Source: Woeseiaceae bacterium (GTDB lineage: Bacteria; Pseudomonadota; Gammaproteobacteria; Steroidobacterales; Woeseiaceae). From it: 64,000 bases of DNA. The notes under the pieces were generated by a model. It saw only the letters and a program-made list of their open reading frames with translations. It did not search any database and was not told the DNA's origin. This document shows positions 8,291-18,013 of the stretch, one piece after another (position 1 is the first letter of the stretch; every line of letters starts with the position of its first letter). Made by a program: the position numbers and the translations under genes. Where the stretch lies: contig JANQMR010000020.1 in the NCBI GenBank assembly GCA_028279985.1, positions 1 to 64,000 of the forward strand, given 5' to 3'.

Positions 8291-10419
8291 GATACCCCGT
8301 CACGCCAATCTTCATCGCAGCCATTACCGGGCTGGCCGCGGCAGCCACGGCCGCCGAAGCGCAGAACGTCGACACCAGTGAGTGGATCTGTGAGTTCTGC
8401 CCGTTCGAGGACGGCAGCCGCGGCGACTATTTTCTTGGCGCCAGCAGCGTCAGCGACGATTCGGCGTACCTGGGTAACGCCAGCGGTTACGACGAGGAAG
8501 GCGTATACGCCAATCTCGACGGTGAAGGCTCGGCGACGGGTGAAAAACATCGGTTGCGCTGGGTGCTCGAAGACCTTGCGCTGGATTCACGGTTTGCGGC
8601 ACTCGAGGGCGGCCGGCCCGGAAGCTTCGACTACCGACTCGCGTATCGTGAGCTCCCATATCGCCGCTTCGATACGACGTCGAGCGTCTTCGCCCAGCCG
8701 GCGGGTGACAGGCTGTCACTGCCGGGCGGCTGGGACCCGCAGCCGACGACGACCGCGATGGCGGACCAGGTCGGCGCTGCATTACGGCCCCGCAATCTCG
8801 AAAGCGACCGCTCGATCTTCGATATCGGCGGCCGTTATCTCGCCGGCGGCTTCCGTGTCAGCGCCGACTACCGGCGGCAGGAAAACGAAGGGGTCCGGTC
8901 CTTAGGCGGATCGGCTTTCACGAACGCGGCATTGTTGCCGATGCCGTTCGATTACGTCACCGACGAGGTCGACATCGGCCTGCGTTATGCCATGCGCAGT
9001 GGCATGGGCAGCGGTTTTGTCTCGCTCGGCTGGTATCTGTCGGATTTTCGAAACGACAATACCGCCTTGAACTGGGCTCACCCTTTCGGCGCGGCCGTGC
9101 TGACCGAACCCGCGGGCTATGCGCTGGCGCAGGCCCCGGACAACCGGTACAGCCGGGTGTCCGTCGCGGCAGGTTACGTTTTGCCGGATATCGCGACAAC
9201 GGTGAGCGTATCGGCCGCTTTCGGTCAGATCGAACAAGACGCCGAGTTCCTGGGTTACACGGTCAACCCGGAGGTTGACGCCGAGCCCCTGCCCCGAAAC
9301 AGCCTGGACGGCGAAATCGACACGACCAACTACGCTTTCGCCGTCACGTCCCGGCCGATCGACAAGACCCGCCTGCGCTTGAGTTATCGGTACGACGAGC
9401 GCGACAACAAAACCGCCAGAGATCTCTGGAACCGCGTCATCGTAGACAGCCTGCTGAGCGGCAGTCCGGAACAGAACGTTCCCTACAGTTTCGAGCGGTC
9501 GCGCCTCAAGCTTTCCGGCGACTATGACCTGCTGGACACGCTCAGACTCTCGGCGGGTTACGAACGCAGGGACGTCGATCGGGATTTTCAGGAAGTCGCT
9601 GAGCAGACCGAGGATACGGCCTGGGCGAAACTGCGCTGGCGCCCGTTTCAGGCTTTCGAATTCGACATCCGCGGCGGCGGCTCGAAACGGGACATCGACA
9701 GCTACAACGAGACCTTCGCGGTAACGTTCGGCCAGAACCCGCTGATGCGCAAGTATCACCTGGCCTATCGCGAGCGCCGCTTCGGTGCGCTCACGGCAAG
9801 CTGGTCGCCGCCGGAGACATCGGTTTCGATGAGCTTCGCAGCTTCCTACGCCGACGACGACTACGCGCAATCGGCATTGGGCCTGGTCGAGGCCGAGGAA
9901 TCGGCGTACTCCCTGGATCTGGGCTGGTCGATCACCGAGAAGAGCACGGCGTACGTCAACGTCGGCGTCGAAAGCATCGAGTCGGAACAACTGGGCAGCG
10001 CGTCGTTTGCCGCCCCGGACTGGGTTGCCGAGAACGAAGATGGATTTACGACGATAGGCACGGGTTTTCGCATCCGCCAGATCGCCGATCGCGTTGACCT
10101 GCGGGTGGACTACACACACTCCGAGGGCAAATCCGAGATTCTGCTGGACTCGGCGGCCGGCGGCGCAAGCCGGTTCCCGGATCTCGAGACGACGCTGGAC
10201 GACCTCAACGTCAGACTCGCCTATCGTAGCTCCGAACGGCTGGAGCTCGATCTGAAGCTTCGATATCAGCGATTCGAAACCGAAGACTGGGCGCTCGCAG
10301 GCGTGACGCCGGCGGCGATCCCGGTCGTCTTGTCGCTGGGTGCCGAGCCCTACGACGACGAGACGATCATCGTCGGCCTGGGCTTTCGTTATGCCATGGG
10401 CAACGGTGCGGAAGAGTAG
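8284..10419 (+). CDS. mtrB: MtrB/PioB-family outer-membrane beta-barrel
   Basis: 711 aa. Signal peptide (ends AAEAQN), then a CxxC pair (ICEFC) near the mature N-terminus, typical of MtrB. The remainder has alternating aromatic/charged strands with many DxxLxLxYRY-like segments, as in a large barrel (MtrB itself is close to 700 aa). It should form the outer-membrane sheath for the MtrA homologue encoded just upstream. The 77-bp gap to mtrA is filled mostly by the 11-bp repeat array, and no strong ribosome site is visible, so translation may depend on that array. Confidence 0.9.
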   Translation: MKRYPVTPIFIAAITGLAAAATAAEAQNVDTSEWICEFCPFEDGSRGDYFLGASSVSDDSAYLGNASGYDEEGVYANLDGEGSATGEKHRLRWVLEDLALDSRFAALEGGRPGSFDYRLAYRELPYRRFDTTSSVFAQPAGDRLSLPGGWDPQPTTTAMADQVGAALRPRNLESDRSIFDIGGRYLAGGFRVSADYRRQENEGVRSLGGSAFTNAALLPMPFDYVTDEVDIGLRYAMRSGMGSGFVSLGWYLSDFRNDNTALNWAHPFGAAVLTEPAGYALAQAPDNRYSRVSVAAGYVLPDIATTVSVSAAFGQIEQDAEFLGYTVNPEVDAEPLPRNSLDGEIDTTNYAFAVTSRPIDKTRLRLSYRYDERDNKTARDLWNRVIVDSLLSGSPEQNVPYSFERSRLKLSGDYDLLDTLRLSAGYERRDVDRDFQEVAEQTEDTAWAKLRWRPFQAFEFDIRGGGSKRDIDSYNETFAVTFGQNPLMRKYHLAYRERRFGALTASWSPPETSVSMSFAASYADDDYAQSALGLVEAEESAYSLDLGWSITEKSTAYVNVGVESIESEQLGSASFAAPDWVAENEDGFTTIGTGFRIRQIADRVDLRVDYTHSEGKSEILLDSAAGGASRFPDLETTLDDLNVRLAYRSSERLELDLKLRYQRFETEDWALAGVTPAAIPVVLSLGAEPYDDETIIVGLGFRYAMGNGAEE

Positions 10420-10544
10420 AAGGCCGGTGCCGGCAGGCACGCGCAACAACGCAAGCTTCGCCCAGCGCGTGCAAACACACGGCTAATCGTTCAATCGGCG
10501 GGTCGAAGACCGGCTGATCGGTTTGCCGGATTCCATTGGGTACC

Positions 10545-10616
10545 CCTATTCATGGGTGCCCTTACTCATGGGTGCCTTTACTCATGGGTGCCTTTACTCA
10601 TGGGTGCCTTTACTCA
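10545..10616. repeat. 16-bp tandem array between convergent genes
   Basis: Units of CTTTACTCATGGGTGC type: 10545-10559 (15 bp, divergent), 10560-10575, 10576-10591, 10592-10607, and a partial one from 10608. On the minus strand each unit reads CCCATGAGTAA, so start and stop triplets are repeated just downstream of the permease stop. There are no spacers, so this is not a CRISPR. Confidence 0.9.
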
Positions 10617-10623
10617 ATATCGC

Positions 10624-13050
10624 TCATTCGTGACGGAGCGCAAGTATTGGGTTGGCGCGCGCGATCCGTATCGCATGGCCCGCAACGGTACCCCAGGCCA
10701 TCAGCACGGCCATCCCGCCTGCAACGATCAGGATGGGAGTCATGGTATCGATGCGCCCTGCGAAAAAGTTCAGATACAGGTTAGACGCGAAATAGGCCAG
10801 CGGCAGCGCAACGGCCAACGCCCACATCACCGGCCTCGAAAACTGCCAGACCAGAAGCCGGGCAATCTGTACCGAACTGGCGCCCAGCACCTTGCGCACG
10901 CCGATCTCCTTGGTCCGCTGCGTTGCCATGAACGCGGCCAGGCCGAACAGCCCGATCAGCGCCAGCATCAGCGCAACCAATGCGAAACCGGCGAGTGCCG
11001 CGTTCATCATCCTGAGGACGACGTAAACGTCCTCGAAAACCTCGTCGAGAAAACGGCCCTGCATCGGGTAGTCGGGAATGACCCGCTTCCAGACGCCCTC
11101 GATGTCGCGGATTACGTCGAGGATGTTGCCTCCCGTGAGTCTGACCGAGCCGATTCGCATCGCTTCCTCCTGATACCAGTAGACCCAGGGTTTCAGGGAG
11201 TTGAAGAGCCCGGTAATGTTCTGTGTCGGCACTACGCCGACGATCACGAACTCCATCGCGGCATCGCCCTCGTCCAGATCGTAGAAACTCTGGTTCAGCG
11301 CCTCATCGACGCTCGCAAAACCGAGCTGTTCCAGGGCCATTTCATTGACCAGCACGTTCAGCGCCCGGCTGTCTTCGCTCCGGCGGTCGTTGGCGATGTC
11401 CCGGCTCAGGTTGCGGCCGGCGACGAGGGGAATGTCGTAGGCGTCGAGAAACTCGGGCGTCATGCTCAGGATCTGTATGCTGAACCGTCCGGCTTCGTCA
11501 CCGGGCTGCCTGGTAACGTGGGTGGAAGAGTTGTATTGTTCGTAAGGCACCTGTGACGAGTATCCGACCGCGTCCACGTGCGGCAGCGCCGCAAGCTCGA
11601 AGCGCAGCGTGTCGAGGCGCTCCCGGATTTCCTCGACTTCCAGCCGCTGCAGTACGTAAACCTCAGAACGCGGAAACTCGTAGCTCTCTTCCTTGATCTT
11701 CTGATTTTGCATGTAGACCACCGAGACGAGCGCAAGCATGAAAGCCGAAATCGCAAACTGTGCGCCGATCATGAACGAACGCGTCGCCGATCCCGTCCTG
11801 CCCTTACGCGCCGTGTCCCGCAATGCGTCGATCGGGCTGGTGCGAGTGATCAGCCAGGCGGGGTAAATCCCCGCTGCCGCGCCGACCGCGACAACGGTCA
11901 ACACCAGCCACGGCAAGGTGGCCAGGTAATCGAGCGTCATGGCCTTGCCCGAAACGTTGTTGAAAAGCGGGATGATGATTTCCAGGCTCGCTATTGCGAC
12001 GGTCATCGCGAACGTCGCTATAACGAGGCTTTCGACCAGGAACTGTGTCAGCAACTGCCCCCGTTCCGCGCCCATGGTCTTGCGCATACCGACTTCGCGG
12101 CTGCGTCCCAGCGATTGTGCCGTGGCCAGGTTCGTGTAGTTGACGCAGGCCACGATCAACACCAACAGGCTCAGTAACTGCACGGCCTCGACGACCGGAA
12201 TGCCGGGTGCGTCCCAGATCGAAAGATTGGCGTAAGTCAACGGCACGACCCAGAACTCGGCGATCACCTGCGTGGCATGGTCCGGAACGATCCGTTCGTA
12301 CATGGCGTCGAGCTGTGCCTCGAGCCAGCCGCCGTCCAGGCCCTCCGGCAGCACGACGTAGGTCATATTGCCGATCGACAGGTCGCTCCAGCCGCCGGCA
12401 AGGTCGAAGTCTTCCATGCGGTTCAGGGCCTGGATCGGCAGGACCAGCTCGAAGTCCACCGATGCGATTAGTTGTGAGTTGAAGTGCGAGTTCTGCGGCA
12501 GGTCCCGGGCCACGGCGCCGACGACGTAATCGTACCGGTTGTCCAGGGTCAGCGTTTCGCCGACGACGTCGGTGCCGCCGAAGTAACGGACTGCCGCCGA
12601 CTCGGTGATCAACACGCTGGAAGGGTCCTCCAGCACGGTCTCGTCGCCGTGCAGATAGTCGAGGTCGAAGATCCGCATCAATGGCGGATCGGCGAAACGA
12701 ATCGCCTGGTAATGACTCTCGTCGCCCCGGCCCACCAGATATTCTCTTACCTCGCTGCGAGCGACGAACTCGACGTCGGCGAGCTCGGCTTCGACGATCG
12801 GTGCGAGTGCGCTGAACATCGCATTTATCTTGTCCACGCCCACGTTGAGCTCGGGCGCCGCCAGGGCGCCGATCGTGTACGTGCGCGACGCCTTTTCGAA
12901 GAATGCGTCGTGAGTGGCCTCATACCGAAGCAGCAACTGGCCGAACACGAATACGGTCAGGCCAATCGCGAGACCCAGGATGTTCATCAGCGCGAACATC
13001 TTGTGCTTGCGCAGATTACGCAGGGCGACCTTGACGTTGTTCCGGAACAT
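10624..13050 (-). CDS. FtsX/MacB-type ABC transporter permease
   Basis: 808 aa. N-terminal MFRNNVKVALRNLRKHKMFA and a first transmembrane helix, a large periplasmic MacB_PCD domain, then an FtsX core with three helices around residues 290-420. A second periplasmic domain and three C-terminal helices follow (duplicated FtsX layout). Such permeases act as mechanotransmission pumps with a MacA-like adaptor rather than as classical channels. The start at 13050 follows a GAGGAAA ribosome site; the frame extends upstream without matching the family. Last gene of the adaptor-ATPase-permease operon. Confidence 0.88.
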   Translation of the reverse strand: MFRNNVKVALRNLRKHKMFALMNILGLAIGLTVFVFGQLLLRYEATHDAFFEKASRTYTIGALAAPELNVGVDKINAMFSALAPIVEAELADVEFVARSEVREYLVGRGDESHYQAIRFADPPLMRIFDLDYLHGDETVLEDPSSVLITESAAVRYFGGTDVVGETLTLDNRYDYVVGAVARDLPQNSHFNSQLIASVDFELVLPIQALNRMEDFDLAGGWSDLSIGNMTYVVLPEGLDGGWLEAQLDAMYERIVPDHATQVIAEFWVVPLTYANLSIWDAPGIPVVEAVQLLSLLVLIVACVNYTNLATAQSLGRSREVGMRKTMGAERGQLLTQFLVESLVIATFAMTVAIASLEIIIPLFNNVSGKAMTLDYLATLPWLVLTVVAVGAAAGIYPAWLITRTSPIDALRDTARKGRTGSATRSFMIGAQFAISAFMLALVSVVYMQNQKIKEESYEFPRSEVYVLQRLEVEEIRERLDTLRFELAALPHVDAVGYSSQVPYEQYNSSTHVTRQPGDEAGRFSIQILSMTPEFLDAYDIPLVAGRNLSRDIANDRRSEDSRALNVLVNEMALEQLGFASVDEALNQSFYDLDEGDAAMEFVIVGVVPTQNITGLFNSLKPWVYWYQEEAMRIGSVRLTGGNILDVIRDIEGVWKRVIPDYPMQGRFLDEVFEDVYVVLRMMNAALAGFALVALMLALIGLFGLAAFMATQRTKEIGVRKVLGASSVQIARLLVWQFSRPVMWALAVALPLAYFASNLYLNFFAGRIDTMTPILIVAGGMAVLMAWGTVAGHAIRIARANPILALRHE

Positions 13051-13078
13051 CGGCTTTCCTCGAAGTAAGGCCGCGGAC

Positions 13079-13759
13079 TCAGGCGGCTCGTGTGTTGTCG
13101 GTGACCACGTGGCCGTCGAACAGGTTGACGGTGCGATGGGCGTAGTCGGCATGTGCGGCCGAGTGCGTCACCATGACGATCGTCGTGCCCTCGGCGTTGA
13201 GCGAGCGCAGCGTCTCCATGACCTCCTGCCCGTGCACGGAGTCGAGGTTCCCGGTCGGTTCGTCGGCGAGGATCAGCGGTTGGTTGCCGACGACCGCACG
13301 GGCGACGGCGACACGCTGCTGTTGTCCGCCGGAAAGCTGTCCGGGCATGTGTTTCGCGCGGTGGCCGATACCCATGCGGTCCATCGCCGCCGCAACCCGG
13401 CGCTTTCGCTCGCCGGCCGGCATCTTGTGATAGAGCAACGCCAGCTCGATGTTCTCGGCCACGTTCAGCTCTTCGATCAGGTTGAAGCTCTGGAAAATGA
13501 AACCGATGTTGCGCTTGCGGATTACGCTGCGGCGGGACTCGGCGTACTTCGCAACGTTCTCGTCGAAGAGGAAGTAATCTCCGTCCGTCGGACTGTCGAG
13601 CAATCCAACGATGTTCAGGAGTGTGGACTTGCCGCAACCCGAGGGACCCATCACCGCGACGAACTCCCCCTGGTCGATTTCCAGATTGACACCGTTCAAA
13701 GCGACGGTTTCGACCTCGTCCGTCCGATACACCTTGAAAAGATCGTGCAGCTTGAGCAT
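13079..13759 (-). CDS. MacB/LolD-type ABC ATPase
   Basis: 226 aa. Walker [10 protein letters not shown] (about residues 38-46), Q-loop IFQSFNL, signature [14 protein letters not shown], Walker [13 protein letters not shown] and the switch His in MVTHSAAHA. This is the size and sequence type of ATPases paired with FtsX-like permeases. AGGGGA lies 7 bases before the ATG. It energises the permease encoded 28 bases downstream. Substrate unknown; family members move macrolides, peptides, siderophores or lipoproteins. Confidence 0.92.
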   Translation of the reverse strand: MLKLHDLFKVYRTDEVETVALNGVNLEIDQGEFVAVMGPSGCGKSTLLNIVGLLDSPTDGDYFLFDENVAKYAESRRSVIRKRNIGFIFQSFNLIEELNVAENIELALLYHKMPAGERKRRVAAAMDRMGIGHRAKHMPGQLSGGQQQRVAVARAVVGNQPLILADEPTGNLDSVHGQEVMETLRSLNAEGTTIVMVTHSAAHADYAHRTVNLFDGHVVTDNTRAA

Positions 13760-13796
13760 TACAGTTCCCCTTGTCTTCAGTATCGTCGTCCGGCCA

Positions 13797-15116
13797 TCAA
13801 CCCGCGTCGATGGCCAGCCTGTCCATGTCCGTGAAACTCGTATACGGCGAGGTGACGACCCGCTCGCCGGGCTCGAGGCCGTCCAGGATCTCGATGAAAT
13901 CGGTGTTGCGGCGCCCGAGGCGAACGCTGCGCCTGACCGCCTCGCTGCCGTCGGGTGAAACGACGAATACCCAGCTACCGCCCGTCTCCTGGTAGAAGGA
14001 GCCGTTCGGTATCAAGACGGCGTCGCTGTTGTCGCCGAGCGTGAGCCGAACCTGCAGCGTCTGCCCGCGGCGCAGGTCTGACGGCTGTTCCGAAAACCGC
14101 ATGTCGATCTCGAACTGGCCATTGTTGACCTGCGGATAAATCTTGGATACGCGCAGGTCCAGCGACCGGCCGTTATGTTCGGCGATGACGACCTGCTCGA
14201 GATCCACCCGGCCGAGATAAAACTCGTCGATCCCAGCGGTCAGCTTGAAGTTGTCGGGATCGTCGATCTGGCCCAGGCGCCCGCCGCGGGCGATGGATTC
14301 GCCGATCTCGCTGTTGAATCCCGACAGTTTGCCGCCCACGGACGCACGCACGTTGAGATCGTCCAGGTTCCTGCGCGCGAGCGCCAGGCCGGCCTCGAGC
14401 TGCGCGCCGGCTTCGCGAAGCTGCCTGAGCTGTTCGGCCTGCAGCCGGGCGTCGGTCGCCTGGCTCTCGATCGTAACCTCGCGCCGGTTCCGGTAGTACG
14501 TGAGCTCGTCCCCGATGTCTTCGATCGTCATCTGCGACACCAGCTCACGGCTTGCCAGATCCTTTTGCCGTTCGATGCTGCGGGTCAGGCGCGTGATCTG
14601 GTAGTCGATCTCGACGAGATTTCGCCGGTGCGACAGCCGGTTTTGTTCAAGCTGGAGCTCGATGGTACGCATGTTGTTGAGCTGTTCGGTAACGGCGGCC
14701 TCGCGGCTCAGCACTTCGAGCTGCAGATTGATGTTCGACAGCAACACGATCGGGTCACCCGTTTCGACGACGGCGCCGTCCTCGACCAGCACGCGTTCCA
14801 CCCGTCCGCCCTCGATCGCGTCCAGGTACACGGTACTGCTCGGTACCAGCCTGCCTCTGAGCGGGATGAAGTCTTCGTAGGTTCCGACGGTGACGTCCGA
14901 CACGATGATGCGCTGGGCGTTGACGCTCAGGGTCCGGCCGCCGGTCAACATGCCGGCCAGCCACCAGATGAAGGCGAGCGCGGCAAGGCCGGCGAGACCG
15001 TAGCCGACACGCCGGCCCCAATTGGGCTGTTTCTCGACGACCCGGTCCATGCCCCGGCCGGATACCCCGGGGGGCGGCCCGGATCGGGGGAGGTTTATGT
15101 TCGAGATTCTGCTCAT
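13797..15116 (-). CDS. MacA/HlyD-type periplasmic adaptor
   Basis: 439 aa. A membrane anchor near residues 36-58 (GYGLAGLAALAFIWWLAGML) is followed by a barrel-sandwich half motif (LEAIEGGRVERVLVEDGAVV type), a long alpha-hairpin of about 110 residues and the second half motif. A membrane-proximal domain ends the protein. First gene of the efflux operon: the adaptor would link the ABC pump to an outer-membrane channel, which is not encoded here. A sigma-54 promoter 48 bp upstream drives it. Confidence 0.88.
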   Translation of the reverse strand: MSRISNINLPRSGPPPGVSGRGMDRVVEKQPNWGRRVGYGLAGLAALAFIWWLAGMLTGGRTLSVNAQRIIVSDVTVGTYEDFIPLRGRLVPSSTVYLDAIEGGRVERVLVEDGAVVETGDPIVLLSNINLQLEVLSREAAVTEQLNNMRTIELQLEQNRLSHRRNLVEIDYQITRLTRSIERQKDLASRELVSQMTIEDIGDELTYYRNRREVTIESQATDARLQAEQLRQLREAGAQLEAGLALARRNLDDLNVRASVGGKLSGFNSEIGESIARGGRLGQIDDPDNFKLTAGIDEFYLGRVDLEQVVIAEHNGRSLDLRVSKIYPQVNNGQFEIDMRFSEQPSDLRRGQTLQVRLTLGDNSDAVLIPNGSFYQETGGSWVFVVSPDGSEAVRRSVRLGRRNTDFIEILDGLEPGERVVTSPYTSFTDMDRLAIDAG

Positions 15117-15163
15117 TGGGTCTCGCTCGGGTTCTGGTAACAGGTGTCCTCACACATAGACAT

Positions 15164-15179
15164 AGCAAGTCGCGTGCCA
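15164..15179 (-). promoter_or_regulatory. Sigma-54 (RpoN) promoter of the efflux operon
   Basis: Read on the minus strand: TGGCACG-N4-TTGCT, matching the -24/-12 consensus (TGGCACGN4TTGCW) at every defined position. Transcription would start near 15153 and leave a leader of about 37 bases before the adaptor ATG at 15116. An NtrC-family activator is encoded divergently. Confidence 0.88.
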
Positions 15180-15231
15180 AAACCTAACTATATGATTTAA
15201 TTAGAATCCCTTCTGCGCTGGCAAAGCACGC

Positions 15232-15268
15232 TGTACGCTTGCGGACACTCACTGTACGATTCCGAACA
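15232..15268. promoter_or_regulatory. Twin enhancer sites for the NtrC-family activator
   Basis: Two 16-bp imperfect palindromes, TGTACGCTTGCGGACA (15232-15247) and TGTACGATTCCGAACA (15253-15268). They share TGTACG-N4-CGRACA and start exactly 21 bp apart, two helical turns. They lie about 65-100 bp upstream of the sigma-54 promoter and 24 bp before the activator gene, so they could serve both activation and autoregulation. Confidence 0.65.
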
Positions 15269-15291
15269 CCCTCATCGGTTGACGACGACTC

Positions 15292-16671
15292 ATGGCGAAA
15301 CCCGGCCGGATACTGATAGTCGATGACGACGAAGACATACTGACTGCCGGCCGGCTTTTGCTCAGGCGGCATTTTGACGACGTCGAGACCCTTGCCGATC
15401 CGGCCGGTATCCCGGAGCGGTTGAACCGGGCGGAATTTAATACCGTGTTGCTCGACATGAACTTCGGGCCCGGCGAATCCTCGGGTCGCCAGGGTCTCGA
15501 ATGGCTGGAGCGTATCCTCGAGATCGCCCCCAACCTGGCGGTGGTCATGATCACCGCCCATGGCGGAATCGACACCGCGGTCGAAGCGATGAAACGCGGC
15601 GCCATCGACTTCGTCGCCAAACCCTGGCAAAACGAGAAGGTGGTTGCGACGGTGTCGGCGGCCGTTGAGCTGCACCAGCGGCGTGTCGAGACCGAATCGC
15701 TGCGCTCGGTCAATCGGCTGCTCGGGCAGACGGGTCCGTCAGAACCCAGTCCCATTATTGGCAGCTCGAAGGCGATGACCGACGTCCTGTCGCTGGTGCA
15801 ACGCGCGGCCCCCACCGACGCGAACGTGCTGATACTGGGCGAGAACGGCACCGGCAAGGAGCTGATCGCGCGCGAGCTACACCGGCAATCGCAGCGTGCA
15901 GATCGATTGTTTCTCGCCGTCGATATGGGTTCGATCAGCGAATCCCTGTTCGAATCGGACTTGTTCGGTCACCGCAAGGGCGCGTTCACCGGCGCGAGCG
16001 AGGACCGCGCCGGCCGCTTTCAGGCCGCCGACGGCGGCACCCTGTTCCTGGACGAGATCGGCAACCTGCCTTTACATCTGCAGGCGAAACTGTTGACCGT
16101 GCTCGAGCAGCGGCGGGTCACGCCGGTCGGCGCCGACCGTTCCCAGGCGGTGGATGTCAGGATCGTCTCGGCAACCAATGTTCCGGTGGAGACGCTGCTG
16201 GACGACCGCCGCTTCCGGCCCGATCTGTTGTTTCGGCTCAACACGGTCGAGATCACGGTGCCGCCGCTGCGTGAGCGCCGCGAGGACATCGTGTCGATTG
16301 CCCGGCATTATCTGGAACGTTATTCGAGGAAGTACCACAAGGAAGCGAAATCGTTTTCGCGGGCCGCCGAACAGGCGCTGATCGAAGATCCGTGGCCGGG
16401 TAACGTCCGCGCCTTGCGGCATGCCGTCGAACGCGCGGTCATCCTGTCGCCCGGCGACTCGATAGGCCCCGGCGACCTGTCGCTCGGCGCCTCGGCGAGT
16501 CCCACCGTCCGCGTCGCAGCCCCCTCCACGGTCCACAACCTCGACGAGTTGGAACGCCGGACGATAGAGAAGGTGTTACGCAAGCACGGCTTCAATATCT
16601 CCCGGGCGGCGAAAGAACTGGGACTGACGCGTGCGTCCCTGTACCGGCGCATGGAAAAACATGGTCTTTAG
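15292..16671 (+). CDS. NtrC-family sigma-54-dependent response regulator
   Basis: 459 aa. Receiver domain (about 1-130) with the acidic pair DDD and phospho-acceptor Asp in LLDMNFG. An AAA+ domain (about 150-390) follows with Walker A GENGTGKE, the sigma-54 contact loop GAFTGA and Walker B LFLDEIG. The C-terminal Fis-type helix-turn-helix reads ISRAAKELGLTRASLYRRMEKHGL. All parts of a working enhancer-binding protein are present. It overlaps the kinase gene by 11 bp and diverges from the efflux operon, whose promoter is of the sigma-54 type, so that operon is its likely target. Confidence 0.93.
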   Translation: MAKPGRILIVDDDEDILTAGRLLLRRHFDDVETLADPAGIPERLNRAEFNTVLLDMNFGPGESSGRQGLEWLERILEIAPNLAVVMITAHGGIDTAVEAMKRGAIDFVAKPWQNEKVVATVSAAVELHQRRVETESLRSVNRLLGQTGPSEPSPIIGSSKAMTDVLSLVQRAAPTDANVLILGENGTGKELIARELHRQSQRADRLFLAVDMGSISESLFESDLFGHRKGAFTGASEDRAGRFQAADGGTLFLDEIGNLPLHLQAKLLTVLEQRRVTPVGADRSQAVDVRIVSATNVPVETLLDDRRFRPDLLFRLNTVEITVPPLRERREDIVSIARHYLERYSRKYHKEAKSFSRAAEQALIEDPWPGNVRALRHAVERAVILSPGDSIGPGDLSLGASASPTVRVAAPSTVHNLDELERRTIEKVLRKHGFNISRAAKELGLTRASLYRRMEKHGL

Positions 16672-18013
16672 GCACTTTACGACGCGGCTGGGTTTTCGCC
16701 TGCTCGTCGTCGGCGCCGTGCTGGCGGCGACGACCTGGCTCCTGCTCGAGCCGGGTTATCACAGCCTTACGCTGATTGCGTTCTTGGCCTTGACGGCCGC
16801 AAGCACCGAGCTGTGGCGCTTCGTCAGCCGCAGCAACCGCGAAACGGCACGTTTTCTCGACGCCGCGCGTCATGCCGATTTCTCCCAGCGTTTCGACTTC
16901 GAGGCCTTGGGATCGGGCTTTCCCGAACTCGGCCGGGCGTTCTCCGCCATCATCGAGCGCATGCGTGAGCGCTCCACGAACCAGGCGATCGAGATCCGCC
17001 GGCTCAAAGCACTGATCGAGCACATTCCGGTACCGCTACTGACCCTGCACGCCGACGGTGGTATCACGCTACAGAACAACACCGCGAGACGGCTGTTCGG
17101 CGCGGAGCAGGTGACCCGGCTCAAAGACCTGCGCCGCTTCGGCACCGATCTTCACGACGCCATCGAGGAAACCGTTCCCGGCCAGCGCAGGCTGGTCACG
17201 ATCTCCGTCGAGGACGTCGAGCATCAACTCGCGCTTGCGGCAACCGAGATTGTCGTCGATGGCGGGCGCGATCGGCTGGTATCGTTACAGGACATTCAAT
17301 CCGAGCTCGACGCCACCGAGGCCGAGGCCTGGCAGAACCTCGTCAAGGTGCTGACCCACGAGATCATGAACTCGATTACGCCGGTCACCTCGCTGGCCGC
17401 GACCGCGGCCGACCTCGCCGACGACATCCGCGCCAAAACCGCGGGCGATTCGACCATTGCCGGCGACGTGGACGATCTGCACGATGCGGTGGCGACGGTT
17501 GCGCGGCGTTCCGGCAGCCTCATGCAGTTCGTCGAGAGTTACCGCCAAATCACCCGGCTCGCGCCGCCGGAGAAAAAGCGGATTGCCCTGTCCGATCTGT
17601 TCGAGTCGGTCTCCAGGCTCGCCGCCGCGGAGTGCCCGGACGGAAAGTTCGAGCTGGCTACGAAGGTAGCGCCCGCGACCCTCGACGTTTACGCCGATCG
17701 CGACCTGCTGGAACCGGTGTTGCTGAACCTGTTGCGTAATGCCAGGCAGGCAACCGAGAACCTGGAAGCGCCGTCGATTGCGCTGAACGGTCGGCTGAAC
17801 AGGCGGGGCAATGTGGTCATCGAGGTACACGACAACGGTCCCGGCGTTCCCGCCGATCTCGTCAACCGGATATTCGTGCCGTTTTTCACGACCCGGGAAG
17901 GCGGTTCCGGCGTCGGGCTTGCGCTGGCCCGCCAGGTGATGACGGCGCACGGCGGTTTCGTCCGGCTCGCCGAGAGCCGGGACCGCGGCGCCTGTTTCAC
18001 GTTGACTTTCTGA
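16661..18013 (+). CDS. Membrane histidine kinase (NtrY-like)
   Basis: 450 aa. Two short hydrophobic helices near the N-terminus (about residues 10-55) flank almost no periplasmic loop. A HAMP/PAS-like region follows (IPVPLLTLHADGGITLQNN). The phospho-acceptor His is in LTHEIMNSITP, and the HATPase domain has NLLRNARQA, DNGPGVP and GGSGVGLAL. The start at 16661 overlaps the response regulator stop. It should phosphorylate the adjacent NtrC-type regulator. With almost no sensing loop outside, it probably senses a membrane or cytoplasmic cue. Confidence 0.9.
   Translation: MVFRHFTTRLGFRLLVVGAVLAATTWLLLEPGYHSLTLIAFLALTAASTELWRFVSRSNRETARFLDAARHADFSQRFDFEALGSGFPELGRAFSAIIERMRERSTNQAIEIRRLKALIEHIPVPLLTLHADGGITLQNNTARRLFGAEQVTRLKDLRRFGTDLHDAIEETVPGQRRLVTISVEDVEHQLALAATEIVVDGGRDRLVSLQDIQSELDATEAEAWQNLVKVLTHEIMNSITPVTSLAATAADLADDIRAKTAGDSTIAGDVDDLHDAVATVARRSGSLMQFVESYRQITRLAPPEKKRIALSDLFESVSRLAAAECPDGKFELATKVAPATLDVYADRDLLEPVLLNLLRNARQATENLEAPSIALNGRLNRRGNVVIEVHDNGPGVPADLVNRIFVPFFTTREGGSGVGLALARQVMTAHGGFVRLAESRDRGACFTLTF

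Noticed and set aside
10545..10616. Possible small CRISPR array
   Set aside because: Units are strictly tandem with no spacers and no cas genes nearby.
15215..15235. Plus-strand sigma-54-like TGGCAAAGCACGC for the regulator gene
   Set aside because: The -12 GC is not at the required spacing; only the minus-strand site matches the consensus.
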